Below, piece by piece: positions 42,847-51,799 of a DNA stretch of 64,000 bases. Positions within the stretch are counted from its first letter, which is position 1. Every line of letters starts with the position of its first letter. The DNA is from an uncultured Bacteroidales bacterium (lineage in GTDB: Bacteria > Bacteroidota > Bacteroidia > Bacteroidales > FEN-979). The stretch covers positions 247,933-311,932 of the forward strand of contig CAIRDP010000063.1 in the NCBI GenBank assembly GCA_903877385.1. Direction: 5' to 3'. The notes under the pieces were generated by a model. It saw nothing but the letters and a program-made list of their open reading frames with translations. It ran no database searches and had not been told where the DNA came from. The position numbers were made by a program, and so were the translations under genes.

Positions 42847-43599
42847 TTAATCTCTGAGATCCTTCCCGGTGAGGTGCAGGAAAATATTTTCAAGGTCTTT
42901 GAATTCCGGGTGATCAGCCAAAAGCTCCCGGGGATTTCCCATGGATATAACCGAGCCCCGGTCAATAATGGCAACCCGGGTACACAGTTTCTCCGCTTCC
43001 TCCATGTAATGAGAGGTGTATATGACTGTTGTTCCTTTCTTGTTGAGCTCTTTCAGGTAATCTAAGATAACCACTCTTGACTGCACATCTATCCCAACGG
43101 TGGGCTCATCCAGGAAAATTATCCTGGGATCGTGAAGCAAACCCGCTATCAGGTTGATCCTTCTTTTTATACCCCCTGAACAGTCAGCAATTTTTTTATT
43201 TGCATGTTTCTCGAGGCCGAATACCGAAAATCCTTCAGCGATCTTTTCCCTCAGATGCTGACCCTTTAATCCGTACATATTGCCAAAGAAAGTCAGGTTT
43301 TCCCAGGCCGAGAGGGTGGGGTAGAGAGCAACATCCTGGGGAACGACCCCGATGATCTGCTTTATCCCGTTGAGGTTTGAATGGATATCAAGGCCGGCTA
43401 TCCTTACGCTGCCTTTCGTAGCCCTGAAAAGCCCGCAAAGAATGGAGATTGTGGTAGTCTTGCCTGCGCCGTTTGGGCCAAGCAACCCGAATATCTCACC
43501 CGGGTAAATATCGAGTGAAATACCGTTTATGGCAGGTTCCTCTGAGCCTTTGTAAATTTTAACCAGGTCCCTTATTTCAATGATTGCCTTTTCGGACAT
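42847..43599 (-). CDS. ABC transporter ATP-binding protein
   Basis: A 250-residue ATPase: Walker A GLLGPNGAGKTTT, signature CSGGIKRRINLIAGLL (SGG form), Walker B RIIFLDEPTVGID and the switch His in VIYTSHYMEEAE. It is of the DrrA/NatA class that pairs with ABC-2 permeases. Its start overlaps the BtrH-like stop by one base. It is the only ABC ATPase in the window, so it may serve both permeases. Confidence 0.94.
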   Translation of the reverse strand: MSEKAIIEIRDLVKIYKGSEEPAINGISLDIYPGEIFGLLGPNGAGKTTTISILCGLFRATKGSVRIAGLDIHSNLNGIKQIIGVVPQDVALYPTLSAWENLTFFGNMYGLKGQHLREKIAEGFSVFGLEKHANKKIADCSGGIKRRINLIAGLLHDPRIIFLDEPTVGIDVQSRVVILDYLKELNKKGTTVIYTSHYMEEAEKLCTRVAIIDRGSVISMGNPRELLADHPEFKDLENIFLHLTGKDLRD

Positions 43600-44624
43600 C
43601 AGATTTTCAGCTTTTCTACTGTTTTAAACACCTGTTCTTCCATGCCGGCTATTTCCATCATCATATCTCCCAAAGTCCCATAATCTTCGACTGGCTGGGA
43701 CGTCCTGTTTTTACAGTTCCTGGCTCCAAGATAGGTAAACTCTCTCCATTTGTTTGCAGTGCGTCCCATGATGTCGGCAGCTTCGAGGAGCTGTTTGTTG
43801 TTGAAGGTTTCCCCGCTTTCCTTCAGGAAGGCACCGTAAATATACCGGAAGCCTGCGCCTCCTGTTCCATAATCCTCGGCCATCCTCAGTATCTGCCCAA
43901 GATAAAATGCGGCTTTCTGATTGCCATGCTTTTTGGGCCATTTCTTAATATCCTTTGCCATAACCTTCATCCCCTTAATACCAATGAGCCAGAACGGGAC
44001 CTTCGTCATCTCGTATACGCTCTTTTTAACCCCCAGCTCAACACCCTTGCGAATATCCAGCTCCTTTGGCATGGAATTGATCCAATACATTTTGCCTTTC
44101 GGTGCAAAAGCGCCTTTGGCCCAACGCACCCTTACCAGGTCTTCATAAGATAATGTCTGCGGATGTTCCATTACCGTATCGCTTACATGGTAGAGGTTGC
44201 CTTCCTTGCCAAAAACGACCATATTGTGCATATTGTAATGCTGACGGTATTCAGGCGGGAAAAATGTAAGGTTGAAAACGCCAACCTGCACCCCTGTTGG
44301 AATGCCTTTTTCAAGGTTTTTATCCAGGGCATCCATGGAATCCTTTACATTACTGAAGTTCTTGATCACTGTTGAATCAACACCCAGGTATTTCGTTGAA
44401 CGGCGAAATACTGTATTCGGCAGGTTGCGGAACGACATCATAGGGGCAAACATCAGTTTAATAAAAGGCAGGTAACTGAAGTATATTCCTGTTCCTATGC
44501 CAAAAGCCATGGGCTCCGACATCTTTATTCCATAAAAATTAAAAAGGTTGGAAGTGGCACCGCTTTCGCAGTGGCCTGCCTGGCGGTGCGTATAATTGAT
44601 TATTAAAGATTTGCTGTCCATCAT
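43599..44624 (-). CDS. BtrH-like acyltransferase, copy 2
   Basis: A 341-residue paralogue of the 6729-7736 protein. HRQAGHCESGATSNLFNFYG gives a candidate Cys nucleophile at residue 19 in HCESG, and YNMHNMVVFGKEGNLYHVSDTV supplies His and Asp. The middle and C-terminal parts share GTGIYFSYLP/SSGIFFAYFH, GIPTGVQVGVF/GVPTAVQVDMF and YGTGGAGFRYIYG/QGTGGAGFRFMYA with copy 1. Preceded by the small paralogous gene and followed by the ABC transporter, the same grouping as copy 1. Two copies suggest that two different acyl chains or two acceptors are handled. Confidence 0.84.
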   Translation of the reverse strand: MMDSKSLIINYTHRQAGHCESGATSNLFNFYGIKMSEPMAFGIGTGIYFSYLPFIKLMFAPMMSFRNLPNTVFRRSTKYLGVDSTVIKNFSNVKDSMDALDKNLEKGIPTGVQVGVFNLTFFPPEYRQHYNMHNMVVFGKEGNLYHVSDTVMEHPQTLSYEDLVRVRWAKGAFAPKGKMYWINSMPKELDIRKGVELGVKKSVYEMTKVPFWLIGIKGMKVMAKDIKKWPKKHGNQKAAFYLGQILRMAEDYGTGGAGFRYIYGAFLKESGETFNNKQLLEAADIMGRTANKWREFTYLGARNCKNRTSQPVEDYGTLGDMMMEIAGMEEQVFKTVEKLKI

Positions 44625-44634
44625 TGTTATTTTA

Positions 44635-45039
44635 TTATTCCATTTTTTTCAACTGGTCTACTGTAATATTAAATGCTTCGGCATATTTGGCAAGAGTTTT
44701 ATCGCTGAGCCGTTTAAAGAAAATGGGCATGCAATGCAGCTTGACCCTCCAAAGCGATATTCCGGCCATCATCGACAAGCCCATGGGATCGGCCAGGATT
44801 TTCTCCATGTAATATATAATCGGGCTTGCTTTGCCTGCAAGAACCTTCAGCCGCGCTTCTTCAATACGCTCGTTAAACAGGTCCCATGCCTGTTCCAGGG
44901 GGACCCGGGTGTTTGTTCCGTGGAAGCCTACCGATTTCTGGAAGTTTCCTTGTTCGTCGTATGTATAGAACAATTCACGGTACTGCCCGTAATCCTTGTT
45001 TTTATAAACCGGATCGGTGTTTTCTGTTGAGTTTTCCAT
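44635..45039 (-). CDS. Small helix-rich protein paired with BtrH-like copy 2
   Basis: A 134-residue paralogue of the 7741-8136 protein. Shared points are a central PIIYYMEK/AIEYYLVLED helix, a hydrophobic SLWRVKLHCM/IMKWVVRKHL helix and the end AFNITVDQLKKME/VFNVPVEEIIKRQ. The N-terminal half differs (QYRELFYTYDEQGNFQKSVGFHG). It directly precedes BtrH-like copy 2 (10-base gap), as copy 1 does. A conserved two-gene pairing suggests a functional partner of the acyltransferase. No family recognised. The 106 bases before it hold two imperfect inverted repeats but no convincing promoter. Confidence 0.72.
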   Translation of the reverse strand: MENSTENTDPVYKNKDYGQYRELFYTYDEQGNFQKSVGFHGTNTRVPLEQAWDLFNERIEEARLKVLAGKASPIIYYMEKILADPMGLSMMAGISLWRVKLHCMPIFFKRLSDKTLAKYAEAFNITVDQLKKME

Positions 45040-45145
45040 TCGATATATTTAAGAAAATATGGCTGCGAAATTATTAAAAATAACATTTCGGAACCTGAAT
45101 TTCTTTTACAGGTTACCTACAAAATATTAACATTCAGATTCTTCC

Positions 45146-45559
45146 TCACGAATTCTCAAGAAAGATCCTTAGCTCGCATCCGGCAATCAGTTCACCGTTC
45201 AGCCTGGTTTGTCCCACAACTACAATGGCATTAAGGATCTCGTGGGTAAGGGTTACCGATGTAATGATCTTATCCCCGGCTTTGGGAAGTTTCATGATCT
45301 TCAGGTCCCTGATTGCCCCAATAAAACCCAGTTTAGGTTTTTCCCCTGCATTTAAAGGCTGTGAAGAAATTCCCGCTGCTGCGCTCTGCGCAATATTTTC
45401 AATCAGGGCGGGTTCCCTTAAAAAGCCATCCTCCATGAAAATATTATCTTCCTTTACCAGGAATGAGGTGACTGTAGTCGTGCCGCTGGCTTCAATGATA
45501 CTGTTGACCATCACCATCGGGGGTTTCTGGGGAATATTTATTTCTTTAAATGATGCCAT
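45146..45559 (-). CDS. ApeP-like 3-hydroxyacyl-ACP dehydratase (hotdog)
   Basis: A 137-residue hotdog-fold protein. The N-terminus reads NIPQKPPMVMVNSIIEASG and the central helix REPALIENIAQSAAAGISSQ, the layout of ApeP-like dehydratases of aryl-polyene loci (PxxPMLxxD then ExMAQ). The usual catalytic His before the Pro-Pro motif is Gln here and the acidic residue in the helix is Glu (ALIEN). It may therefore be an altered or structural subunit acting with the FabZ-like protein at 31831. The 3' end of the fusion gene upstream overlaps its start by 22 bases. Confidence 0.75.
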   Translation of the reverse strand: MASFKEINIPQKPPMVMVNSIIEASGTTTVTSFLVKEDNIFMEDGFLREPALIENIAQSAAAGISSQPLNAGEKPKLGFIGAIRDLKIMKLPKAGDKIITSVTLTHEILNAIVVVGQTRLNGELIAGCELRIFLENS

Positions 45560-47871
45560 AATGATCCTTTGCGGTTTCTGCTTCTCATACGGTTCATGGA
45601 TGTGGCAACATCCTCGTCAGCAAACACCCAGCGGCGCCCGGTTTTTTCGGCCCTGGCTTTCAGCGTTTGATAATTAACATCCTTCGAAAGGTAATACACG
45701 GGTTCTATGATAGTTTCCCCGGGTTTAAGGATACCCTCGGCAATACTGATTTCATGAAGCCTGGTACCGGGATATATACGCATGCCAACATAAGGAAAGA
45801 ATACAGTGTCGGCAATCCGTTTTGAATTCTCAAAGCTTTCATCAACCGTGAGGTCGGTCTCGCCATATCCGCCGATAATCATAAAATGGCAGAAATAGAT
45901 CCCCGTATCATTGCAATACCGGGAAACATTAACAACCTCTTCCACATCAAAATGTTTGCCGTAAGCTTTCAGGGTGGTATCGGAGAGTGATTCGGTGCCG
46001 AATTCAATATGGGTAAGGCCGGCCCTGGCAAACAGGCCCAGCAGGTCCCTGCTGAGTTTATATGGCGAGAAATATGCCCCCCATTTAAGCTTCATGTTCG
46101 ACTTGATGATCTTCTCGGCCAGTTCAATATTAAAATTGTTGCTGATGTTGAAAACCGAATCGGTGAAAAAGTAATAATCAATATTATGATGGTAATAGAG
46201 GTCGCGAAGTGTGTGCAGGATACGGTCTGGATCAAGGGTCCTCACGTTATGCCCTTCGATGAGAGGGTATGTGCAATAAATGCAATTGAACGGGCAGCCT
46301 CGCTTGGTCTGGATATTGATCATCCCGCTTTTCTGCCAGTAGAACTTTACCATTTCAGGTTCAAACGACAGTTCCGGAGTTTTAATGAACTGTTCCCTCG
46401 GGTTCTTTACCAGTTCCCCCCCCTTCCTGTAAACAAGTCCTTCAATGTTAAAATCAGGCGCTCCCGCATCAAGGCTTTTAATGAGATGGTGCAGGCTTTC
46501 TTCTCCTTCTCCGCATATGCCGAAATCGGGTTGCAGAAGGTCAAATAATTCTCCCGGATAGATTGAAAAGGCCGATCCCCCGATAATAAAACATGTATTG
46601 TTCCCGGCTTCCCTGATAACATCGGCAATGGCCCTGTAACTGCCGACAAAACTTTCACGGGTGTAAAAATTCACGTCGTCGATATTTCTCAGCGAAAGCC
46701 CGGTATATTCAGGTTTGAAAGAAATCAAGAGACTTTTCAGTTCCTCAAGGCTGTTAAGGTTGATGTCAAAAGAACGGATGTCCAGATCGGGCATACGCTC
46801 GTTCAGGTATGAATACAGGTAAGATAAGCCGAGAGGGTATACAGGGTATGGATTTGCATAATGGTTGGCTGATATCAGCAGGAGCTTCCTGCCGCCTTTT
46901 TTAGGAGGTTCAGCCTGCTTTTCCCTGCCCCGGATTGACTGCAGGGGAGCGGCCTGGCTGTTTGGGGCGGCCGGCTGGTGAGGTGGGCCGGGCAGCTTCC
47001 AGAAGTCATAGTAATTAAACCATTGCAGGGGATATTTATAGACCACTGTTTCAAAAGCATCTACGAACTTCCTCACCGCTTCGGCAAGGATGGCATCCCT
47101 TTTCTTCAGGTTGTTCGAAAATTCGATATGCTGGAGAGGCGTTGAATAAAAATGATAATGGGTATTGGTTTCCTTTACCGCAAAAACGTAGGCTGCAGGT
47201 ACATTAAACCTGGCCGCGAGGTTTACCGGGCCTATCGGGAATGCTGCATTCTTACCCAGGAATTTTGTGATCACGGTCTTATTACCTTCGATGTAGCGGT
47301 CGCCATGCATTGCAATGATCTCACCCCTGGCGAAAGCCTCCTTTATTTCCTGGAGGTGTGAATAGTCTTCCCTGATAATTATAAAGTGAACCGTCCTCTG
47401 GAGCACGTCGGCCAGGTAGCCTTTTATTCTCTGATGTTCGGCGTCGTACATCAGGATGTTGATCTTTTTCTCCAGCCTTACCAGCAGCTGTCCTGCAATT
47501 TCCCAGTTGCCCAGGTGCCCGCTGATCAGCAAGCCGCCCTTATCCATTTGCCTCAGGTACTCTTCGCCTTCAAAATCAAATGTGAATTTATGTTCAAAGC
47601 CGGCAATCAGGGCCAGTTTATCAATCAGTATCTGTCCGAAAACATAGTAATTCCTGTAGATGCTGGTCAAAGACTTCAGCTTTCCATAATTCATTCTTTC
47701 ATGAAAGAAGCGGTAAATTGCCCTGAAGGCCTTGCCGGAGGTGAATATGAAGTACGAAACAACAAAAGCCAGCAGGAAATAAGCGAAAGAAATTCCAAGG
47801 TACCTGATTGTCCAGACAAAGATCTTATAACCAAGGACTCCTCCTCGGGTTTTACCTTCCCAGGATTCCAT
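45538..47871 (-). CDS. Lysophospholipid acyltransferase - B12-type radical SAM fusion
   Basis: A 777-residue fusion. Residues 1-300 are an LpxL/HtrB-like acyltransferase: an N-terminal membrane helix (FAYFLLAFVVSYFIF), GGLLISGHLGNWEIAG (HxxxxE), GEIIAMHGDRYIEGNK and FPIGPVNLAARFNVPA. A Pro/Ala/Gln-rich linker (about 300-325) joins it to a cobalamin-domain radical-SAM part (YTGLSLRNIDDVNF, FIIGGSAFSIYPG, DFGICGEGEE, QTKRGCPFNCIYC with first Cys near 523). The radical-SAM half is paralogous to the 21900-23342 protein. The pairing suggests radical modification of a chain that is then moved to, or sits on, a lipid. I know of no described example. Confidence 0.88.
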   Translation of the reverse strand: MESWEGKTRGGVLGYKIFVWTIRYLGISFAYFLLAFVVSYFIFTSGKAFRAIYRFFHERMNYGKLKSLTSIYRNYYVFGQILIDKLALIAGFEHKFTFDFEGEEYLRQMDKGGLLISGHLGNWEIAGQLLVRLEKKINILMYDAEHQRIKGYLADVLQRTVHFIIIREDYSHLQEIKEAFARGEIIAMHGDRYIEGNKTVITKFLGKNAAFPIGPVNLAARFNVPAAYVFAVKETNTHYHFYSTPLQHIEFSNNLKKRDAILAEAVRKFVDAFETVVYKYPLQWFNYYDFWKLPGPPHQPAAPNSQAAPLQSIRGREKQAEPPKKGGRKLLLISANHYANPYPVYPLGLSYLYSYLNERMPDLDIRSFDINLNSLEELKSLLISFKPEYTGLSLRNIDDVNFYTRESFVGSYRAIADVIREAGNNTCFIIGGSAFSIYPGELFDLLQPDFGICGEGEESLHHLIKSLDAGAPDFNIEGLVYRKGGELVKNPREQFIKTPELSFEPEMVKFYWQKSGMINIQTKRGCPFNCIYCTYPLIEGHNVRTLDPDRILHTLRDLYYHHNIDYYFFTDSVFNISNNFNIELAEKIIKSNMKLKWGAYFSPYKLSRDLLGLFARAGLTHIEFGTESLSDTTLKAYGKHFDVEEVVNVSRYCNDTGIYFCHFMIIGGYGETDLTVDESFENSKRIADTVFFPYVGMRIYPGTRLHEISIAEGILKPGETIIEPVYYLSKDVNYQTLKARAEKTGRRWVFADEDVATSMNRMRSRNRKGSLWHHLKK

Positions 47872-47876
47872 CTTTG

Positions 47877-48125
47877 TTAATTTGAATGGACACGTTTAAT
47901 AATATAGTCGTAAAAGTCCTGGAGTGTTTTGATGTCGGCCATCTCTTCAGCTTTCATCTTCACTCCGAAATTACGTTCTATGATGACAAATAAATCAACA
48001 AAATCGAGGCTGTCAATTTCAAGATCCTTTTTAAGATCAGCAGCAGGGCTTATCTTAACCTCATCAATTTCAATCTCCTCAACCAGCAATTGGTTTATCT
48101 TACTGATAATCTCCTCGTTTTGCAT
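47877..48125 (-). CDS. Acyl carrier protein
   Basis: An 82-residue carrier protein with KKDLEIDSLDFVDLFV, Ser at residue 39. Five bases ahead of the LPLAT-radical-SAM gene, and 47 after the ketosynthase at 48173. The EIDSLD form is closer to primary-metabolism ACPs than the LDSVD/LDSID carriers. It probably carries the early or lipid-bound chain. Confidence 0.92.
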   Translation of the reverse strand: MQNEEIISKINQLLVEEIEIDEVKISPAADLKKDLEIDSLDFVDLFVIIERNFGVKMKAEEMADIKTLQDFYDYIIKRVHSN

Positions 48126-48172
48126 TCTTAGTTCTTATTCTGGACTGCAAAAGTAAAAAAAATAATGAGAAA

Positions 48173-49396
48173 TCAGAAAGAAGCTTTCTTGAGTACAAGG
48201 GATGAGTTAGTTCCGCCAAATCCGAAAGAGTTGGAAAGGAAGGCATTGATCTCATGAGGAGTTGTGACAGTTGCCAGGTTCAGACATGAAGTGGCATCGT
48301 CGGGATGTTCAAAGTTTATATTCGGGGCAACGAAATCATTATTCATCATCAGTATCGAATAAACCACTTCACTTGCTCCGCCCATCCACATTTCATGGCC
48401 TGTCATTGATTTCGTGCTGCTGACCAGGGGCATCTCCCTGCCAAAGATCTGGTTGATGGCCCCGGCTTCATTTCCGTCGCCGGCTGGTGTGGACGTGGCA
48501 TGGGCATTAATGTAGTCAATATCCTTTGGAGACATTCCTGCAGCTTTAAGCGACATCATCATAGCCCTGGCCGGGCCATCGATATTGGGGAGTGAAATAT
48601 GTTCCCCGTTCGATGAAAAGCCATAACCCACGAGTTCTGCAAGTATGGGAGCACCCCGATTTTTCGCCGATTCATAGCTTTCAAGTATAATTGTAGCTGC
48701 CCCTCCGCTGGGAACAAGGCCGTCGCGGTCCCTGTCGAAGGGCCTCGATGCCTTTTCAGGTTCCGATTCCCTTACCGAGAATGCATTTAATGCATCAAAA
48801 CTTGCAGTTGATTCAGGGTTGATCTCCTGGGCCCCTCCGCAGATGATCACATCCTGCAAGCCCTGCTTGATCATCAGGAAGCCTATCCCTATCGCATGTG
48901 AACCGCTTGCGCAGGCCCCGCTCACCGTAAAATTAATCCCCTTAAGTTTAAAGATCACCGAGAGGTTCATCGAAACTGTTGAGTTCATCGACTGGAAAAT
49001 GTAGCCCGAACCGATAAGCATGGTGTCCTTCTCCTTGCGGAGTATGTCAACCGACTCCACCACTGGAACCGCGGAACTGTCATTGCCGTAAAGGATGCCT
49101 ACTTCGTGACTGTCGAGGAACTGCTGGTCTATTCCTGAATTCTTAAGAGCTTCAAGAGTGGCCATATAGGCATATTCTCCCTGTACCGGCATCCCGACCC
49201 GCATACGGCGGTCAAGAACACCTTTAAGTACCGGGCGCTCAACCATTCCCGTAAGTGCCGAGCGGAATCCCATTTCTTTCCTTCTTGCATCAAAAACAAT
49301 CCCCGACCGGCCATGCCACAAAGAATCCTTTACATCGGCAAGGTTCTTGCCGATGACCGAATAAATGCCCATTCCGGTGATGACGACCCGAGTCAT
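48173..49396 (-). CDS. 3-oxoacyl-ACP synthase (KS, FabF-like)
   Basis: A 407-residue ketosynthase with Cys in VSGACASGSHAIG (residue 162), His in NAHATSTPAGD (HAT rather than HGT), and His in SMTGHEMWMGGASE. The triad is complete although its motif contexts vary. C-terminus LSNSFGFGGTNSSLVL. It follows the ketoreductase gene, so KS, KR and ammonia-lyase are close together near the start of the operon. Probably a main elongation or initiation KS. Confidence 0.91.
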   Translation of the reverse strand: MTRVVITGMGIYSVIGKNLADVKDSLWHGRSGIVFDARRKEMGFRSALTGMVERPVLKGVLDRRMRVGMPVQGEYAYMATLEALKNSGIDQQFLDSHEVGILYGNDSSAVPVVESVDILRKEKDTMLIGSGYIFQSMNSTVSMNLSVIFKLKGINFTVSGACASGSHAIGIGFLMIKQGLQDVIICGGAQEINPESTASFDALNAFSVRESEPEKASRPFDRDRDGLVPSGGAATIILESYESAKNRGAPILAELVGYGFSSNGEHISLPNIDGPARAMMMSLKAAGMSPKDIDYINAHATSTPAGDGNEAGAINQIFGREMPLVSSTKSMTGHEMWMGGASEVVYSILMMNNDFVAPNINFEHPDDATSCLNLATVTTPHEINAFLSNSFGFGGTNSSLVLKKASF

Positions 49397-49465
49397 AGAG
49401 AAAGAGCATCCGGCGAAGCCGAGAAGAAATAGCGAGGTAGTGAAGTAGCGAAAGTATACATATTA

Positions 49466-50194
49466 CTAAGTGTAAAGACCACCGTTTACGTTGATGACTG
49501 AACCCGTGATGTATGAAGCTTCATCCGAGGCAAGGAACCTCACGGCTGAAGCGACTTCTTCAGGTTTGCCGAAACGTCCCATGGGGATCATCATCTTAAG
49601 CTGGGCTTCGTCAAGGTCCCTGGTCATGTCGGTGCGGATAAAGCCCGGTGCCACTGCATTTACAGTGACATTCTTTTTTGCAATTTCCTGGGCAAGTGCT
49701 TTGGTTGCCGCAATAACCCCGCCTTTTGCAGCGGAATAATTGACCTGTCCGGGTAATCCTTTGATCCCGCTCAGTGAAACCACATTGAGGATCCTTCCAA
49801 ATTTATTGATCAACATATCCTTCAGCAGGAATCTTGTGACATACAGGAAACTGTTGAGGTTGGTATTCAGAACATCATTCCATTCTTCGTTTTTCATCCA
49901 CATCACAAGGGCATCTTTCCTGATACCGGCATTATTGACAAGTATGCTGATATACTTCCCTTCGTTCCCCGCCTGCCAGTCACCAAGCGCCTTTTCAACT
50001 GCTTCCTGGTTTGAAACATCGAACTGCATGATCTCGCCGCTCCCCCCGTTTTCTTTTACCATTGCCAGGGTTGATTCGGCTTCAGCCGAATTTGTGTTGA
50101 AATTGATAATGATGTGGAAACCGTCTTTTGCCAGGCTCACACAGATTGCCCGCCCGATTCCACGGGATCCGCCTGTCACTAATGCATATCTCAT
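49466..50194 (-). CDS. 3-oxoacyl-ACP reductase (FabG-like SDR)
   Basis: A 242-residue short-chain dehydrogenase: GGSRGIGRAI (NADPH loop, residues 8-17), NNAGIRKD, VSLSGIKG (catalytic Ser), VNYSAAKGG (Tyr-x3-Lys) and VNAVAPGFIRTDMT. It ends GSVINVNGGLYT. It would reduce the 3-oxo group on each extension cycle of the polyene. Only one clear ketoreductase of this class is seen in the window, so it must serve all KSs or share the task with housekeeping FabG. Confidence 0.93.
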   Translation of the reverse strand: MRYALVTGGSRGIGRAICVSLAKDGFHIIINFNTNSAEAESTLAMVKENGGSGEIMQFDVSNQEAVEKALGDWQAGNEGKYISILVNNAGIRKDALVMWMKNEEWNDVLNTNLNSFLYVTRFLLKDMLINKFGRILNVVSLSGIKGLPGQVNYSAAKGGVIAATKALAQEIAKKNVTVNAVAPGFIRTDMTRDLDEAQLKMMIPMGRFGKPEEVASAVRFLASDEASYITGSVINVNGGLYT

Positions 50195-50219
50195 CCGGAG
50201 CGATTATTCAGATTCGTTT

Positions 50220-51773
50220 TTACTCTTCAACAGAAAATTGTGGTTTATTCTCCATAATGTATTGCGCGATATTCCAAATATCCTTGTACCTGCTGGCATC
50301 CTCGGTGAACACCGGGACAATCTTGCGCAGGTCCTCGTATTTGTTCCTGGAATATGTCGAGAGCTTATCCTTGATGTTCAGGTAATCAATAGCCTGAAGG
50401 ATTGATATCATCTCGATTGCAATGACCTGGTATGTATTATCAATGACCTTCTTGGTCAGCAGTGCTGCATTGGTTCCCATACTGACTATATCCTGGTTGT
50501 CGTTGTTGTTTGTAATGCTGTGCAACGACATAGGGTAGGAGATGGTCTGGTTCTCGGCAACAGTAGAAACCGCAGTGAACTGGGCGCCCTGCATGCCAAG
50601 GTTCAGCCCCAGTTTCCCAAGGTTGACAAAGGGAGGCAGCTTTTCGTTGAGTTTTGGATTCATCAGGTAATTCAGCTGGCGCTCGGCAAGCATCGACAGC
50701 TTGGTTATGGCGATTTTCAGTTTGTCCATTTCCAGGGCGACATAATCCCCATGAAAATTTCCTCCATGGTAAACATTATGATGTTCTCCGTCGATAATAG
50801 GGTTATCGCTCGTGGAATTCACTTCGTTCATCAGTACATGGGTGGAATAAAGAATGGTATCCTGCACCGGTCCCAAAACCTGGGGAACGCAGCGAAGGGA
50901 ATAATATTCCTGTACTTTGTGTTTGAACACATCAACCTCGACCGCTTTGTCATTGTTGTACAAATGGTCGGCACGGCGGCGGATAAGCTGGCTATCTTTC
51001 AGGATATATTTCATGGTGCGGGCAACTACCCTTTGTCCATGATGGGATTTGGCGCGGTTAAGACCATCCGAAAAATGGTCATCGTAGGATTCCACAATCT
51101 CGGTGATCATCGATGAAGCCAGTATAGACCAGTCGACCAAGTTCCTGGCATGGATCACATTGATCATGCCGATGCCAGTCATGGCCGAGGTTCCGTTGAT
51201 CAGCCCAAGGCCCTCCCTGATGTGCATAACGATAGGGCTCAGTCCTTCTTCAGTGAATACGTCAGCTGCAGGAACTGTATTTCCCTTATACAGCACCTCC
51301 CCCTCACCGATGAGGTTAAGCGCCAGGTGTGCAAGCTGAACAAGATCGCCGCTGGCTCCAACTCCTCCATGTTCAGGGATATATGGATTAATGTCGCGGT
51401 TGATCAGTTCCTTCAGAAGGTCAACAACCTCGATATGAATTCCCGATTTGGCCTGGGCCAGCGAACTTAGCCTTGCCAGCATGGTTGCTTTGGCATATAA
51501 TGGAGGAAGGGGAGAACCGCATCCTGCAGCATGGCTGCGAATAAGGTTGTACTGAAGCTCAAGTTCCTGGTTGTTATTAATCCTGAACTGGGCCATGGGT
51601 CCAAGACCGGTATTTATCCCGTAAATGACTTTACCCTGCGCAAATTCCTTCAGAAATTCATAATCCTCTTCAACTTCCCTTCGGGTTTCGATGTCGATAT
51701 CGATCTTCTCACCTTCAAAAAGTACTTTAAAGAAGTCATTAACTGTGAGCTTTTTGCTTCCAACTATGATCAT
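50220..51773 (-). CDS. Tyrosine ammonia-lyase (FjTAL-like aromatic amino acid lyase)
   Basis: A 517-residue MIO-dependent lyase. The Ala-Ser-Gly triad that forms MIO lies at residues 140-142 (GGVGASGDLVQLAHL), with catalytic Tyr 51 in VIYGINTGLGPMAQ. The specificity pair is Ser-His (80-81, NLIRSHAAG), the form seen in histidine ammonia-lyases but also, as I recall, in the Flavobacterium johnsoniae tyrosine ammonia-lyase, which this protein resembles over its length (GGNFHGDY, NNNDNQDIVSMGTN). It would turn tyrosine into 4-coumarate, the aryl starter. First gene of the long leftward unit, divergent from the CrtI-like gene. Confidence 0.9.
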   Translation of the reverse strand: MIIVGSKKLTVNDFFKVLFEGEKIDIDIETRREVEEDYEFLKEFAQGKVIYGINTGLGPMAQFRINNNQELELQYNLIRSHAAGCGSPLPPLYAKATMLARLSSLAQAKSGIHIEVVDLLKELINRDINPYIPEHGGVGASGDLVQLAHLALNLIGEGEVLYKGNTVPAADVFTEEGLSPIVMHIREGLGLINGTSAMTGIGMINVIHARNLVDWSILASSMITEIVESYDDHFSDGLNRAKSHHGQRVVARTMKYILKDSQLIRRRADHLYNNDKAVEVDVFKHKVQEYYSLRCVPQVLGPVQDTILYSTHVLMNEVNSTSDNPIIDGEHHNVYHGGNFHGDYVALEMDKLKIAITKLSMLAERQLNYLMNPKLNEKLPPFVNLGKLGLNLGMQGAQFTAVSTVAENQTISYPMSLHSITNNNDNQDIVSMGTNAALLTKKVIDNTYQVIAIEMISILQAIDYLNIKDKLSTYSRNKYEDLRKIVPVFTEDASRYKDIWNIAQYIMENKPQFSVEE

Positions 51774-51799
51774 GTTCTATCCTTCACTGTGTTCCCTTT

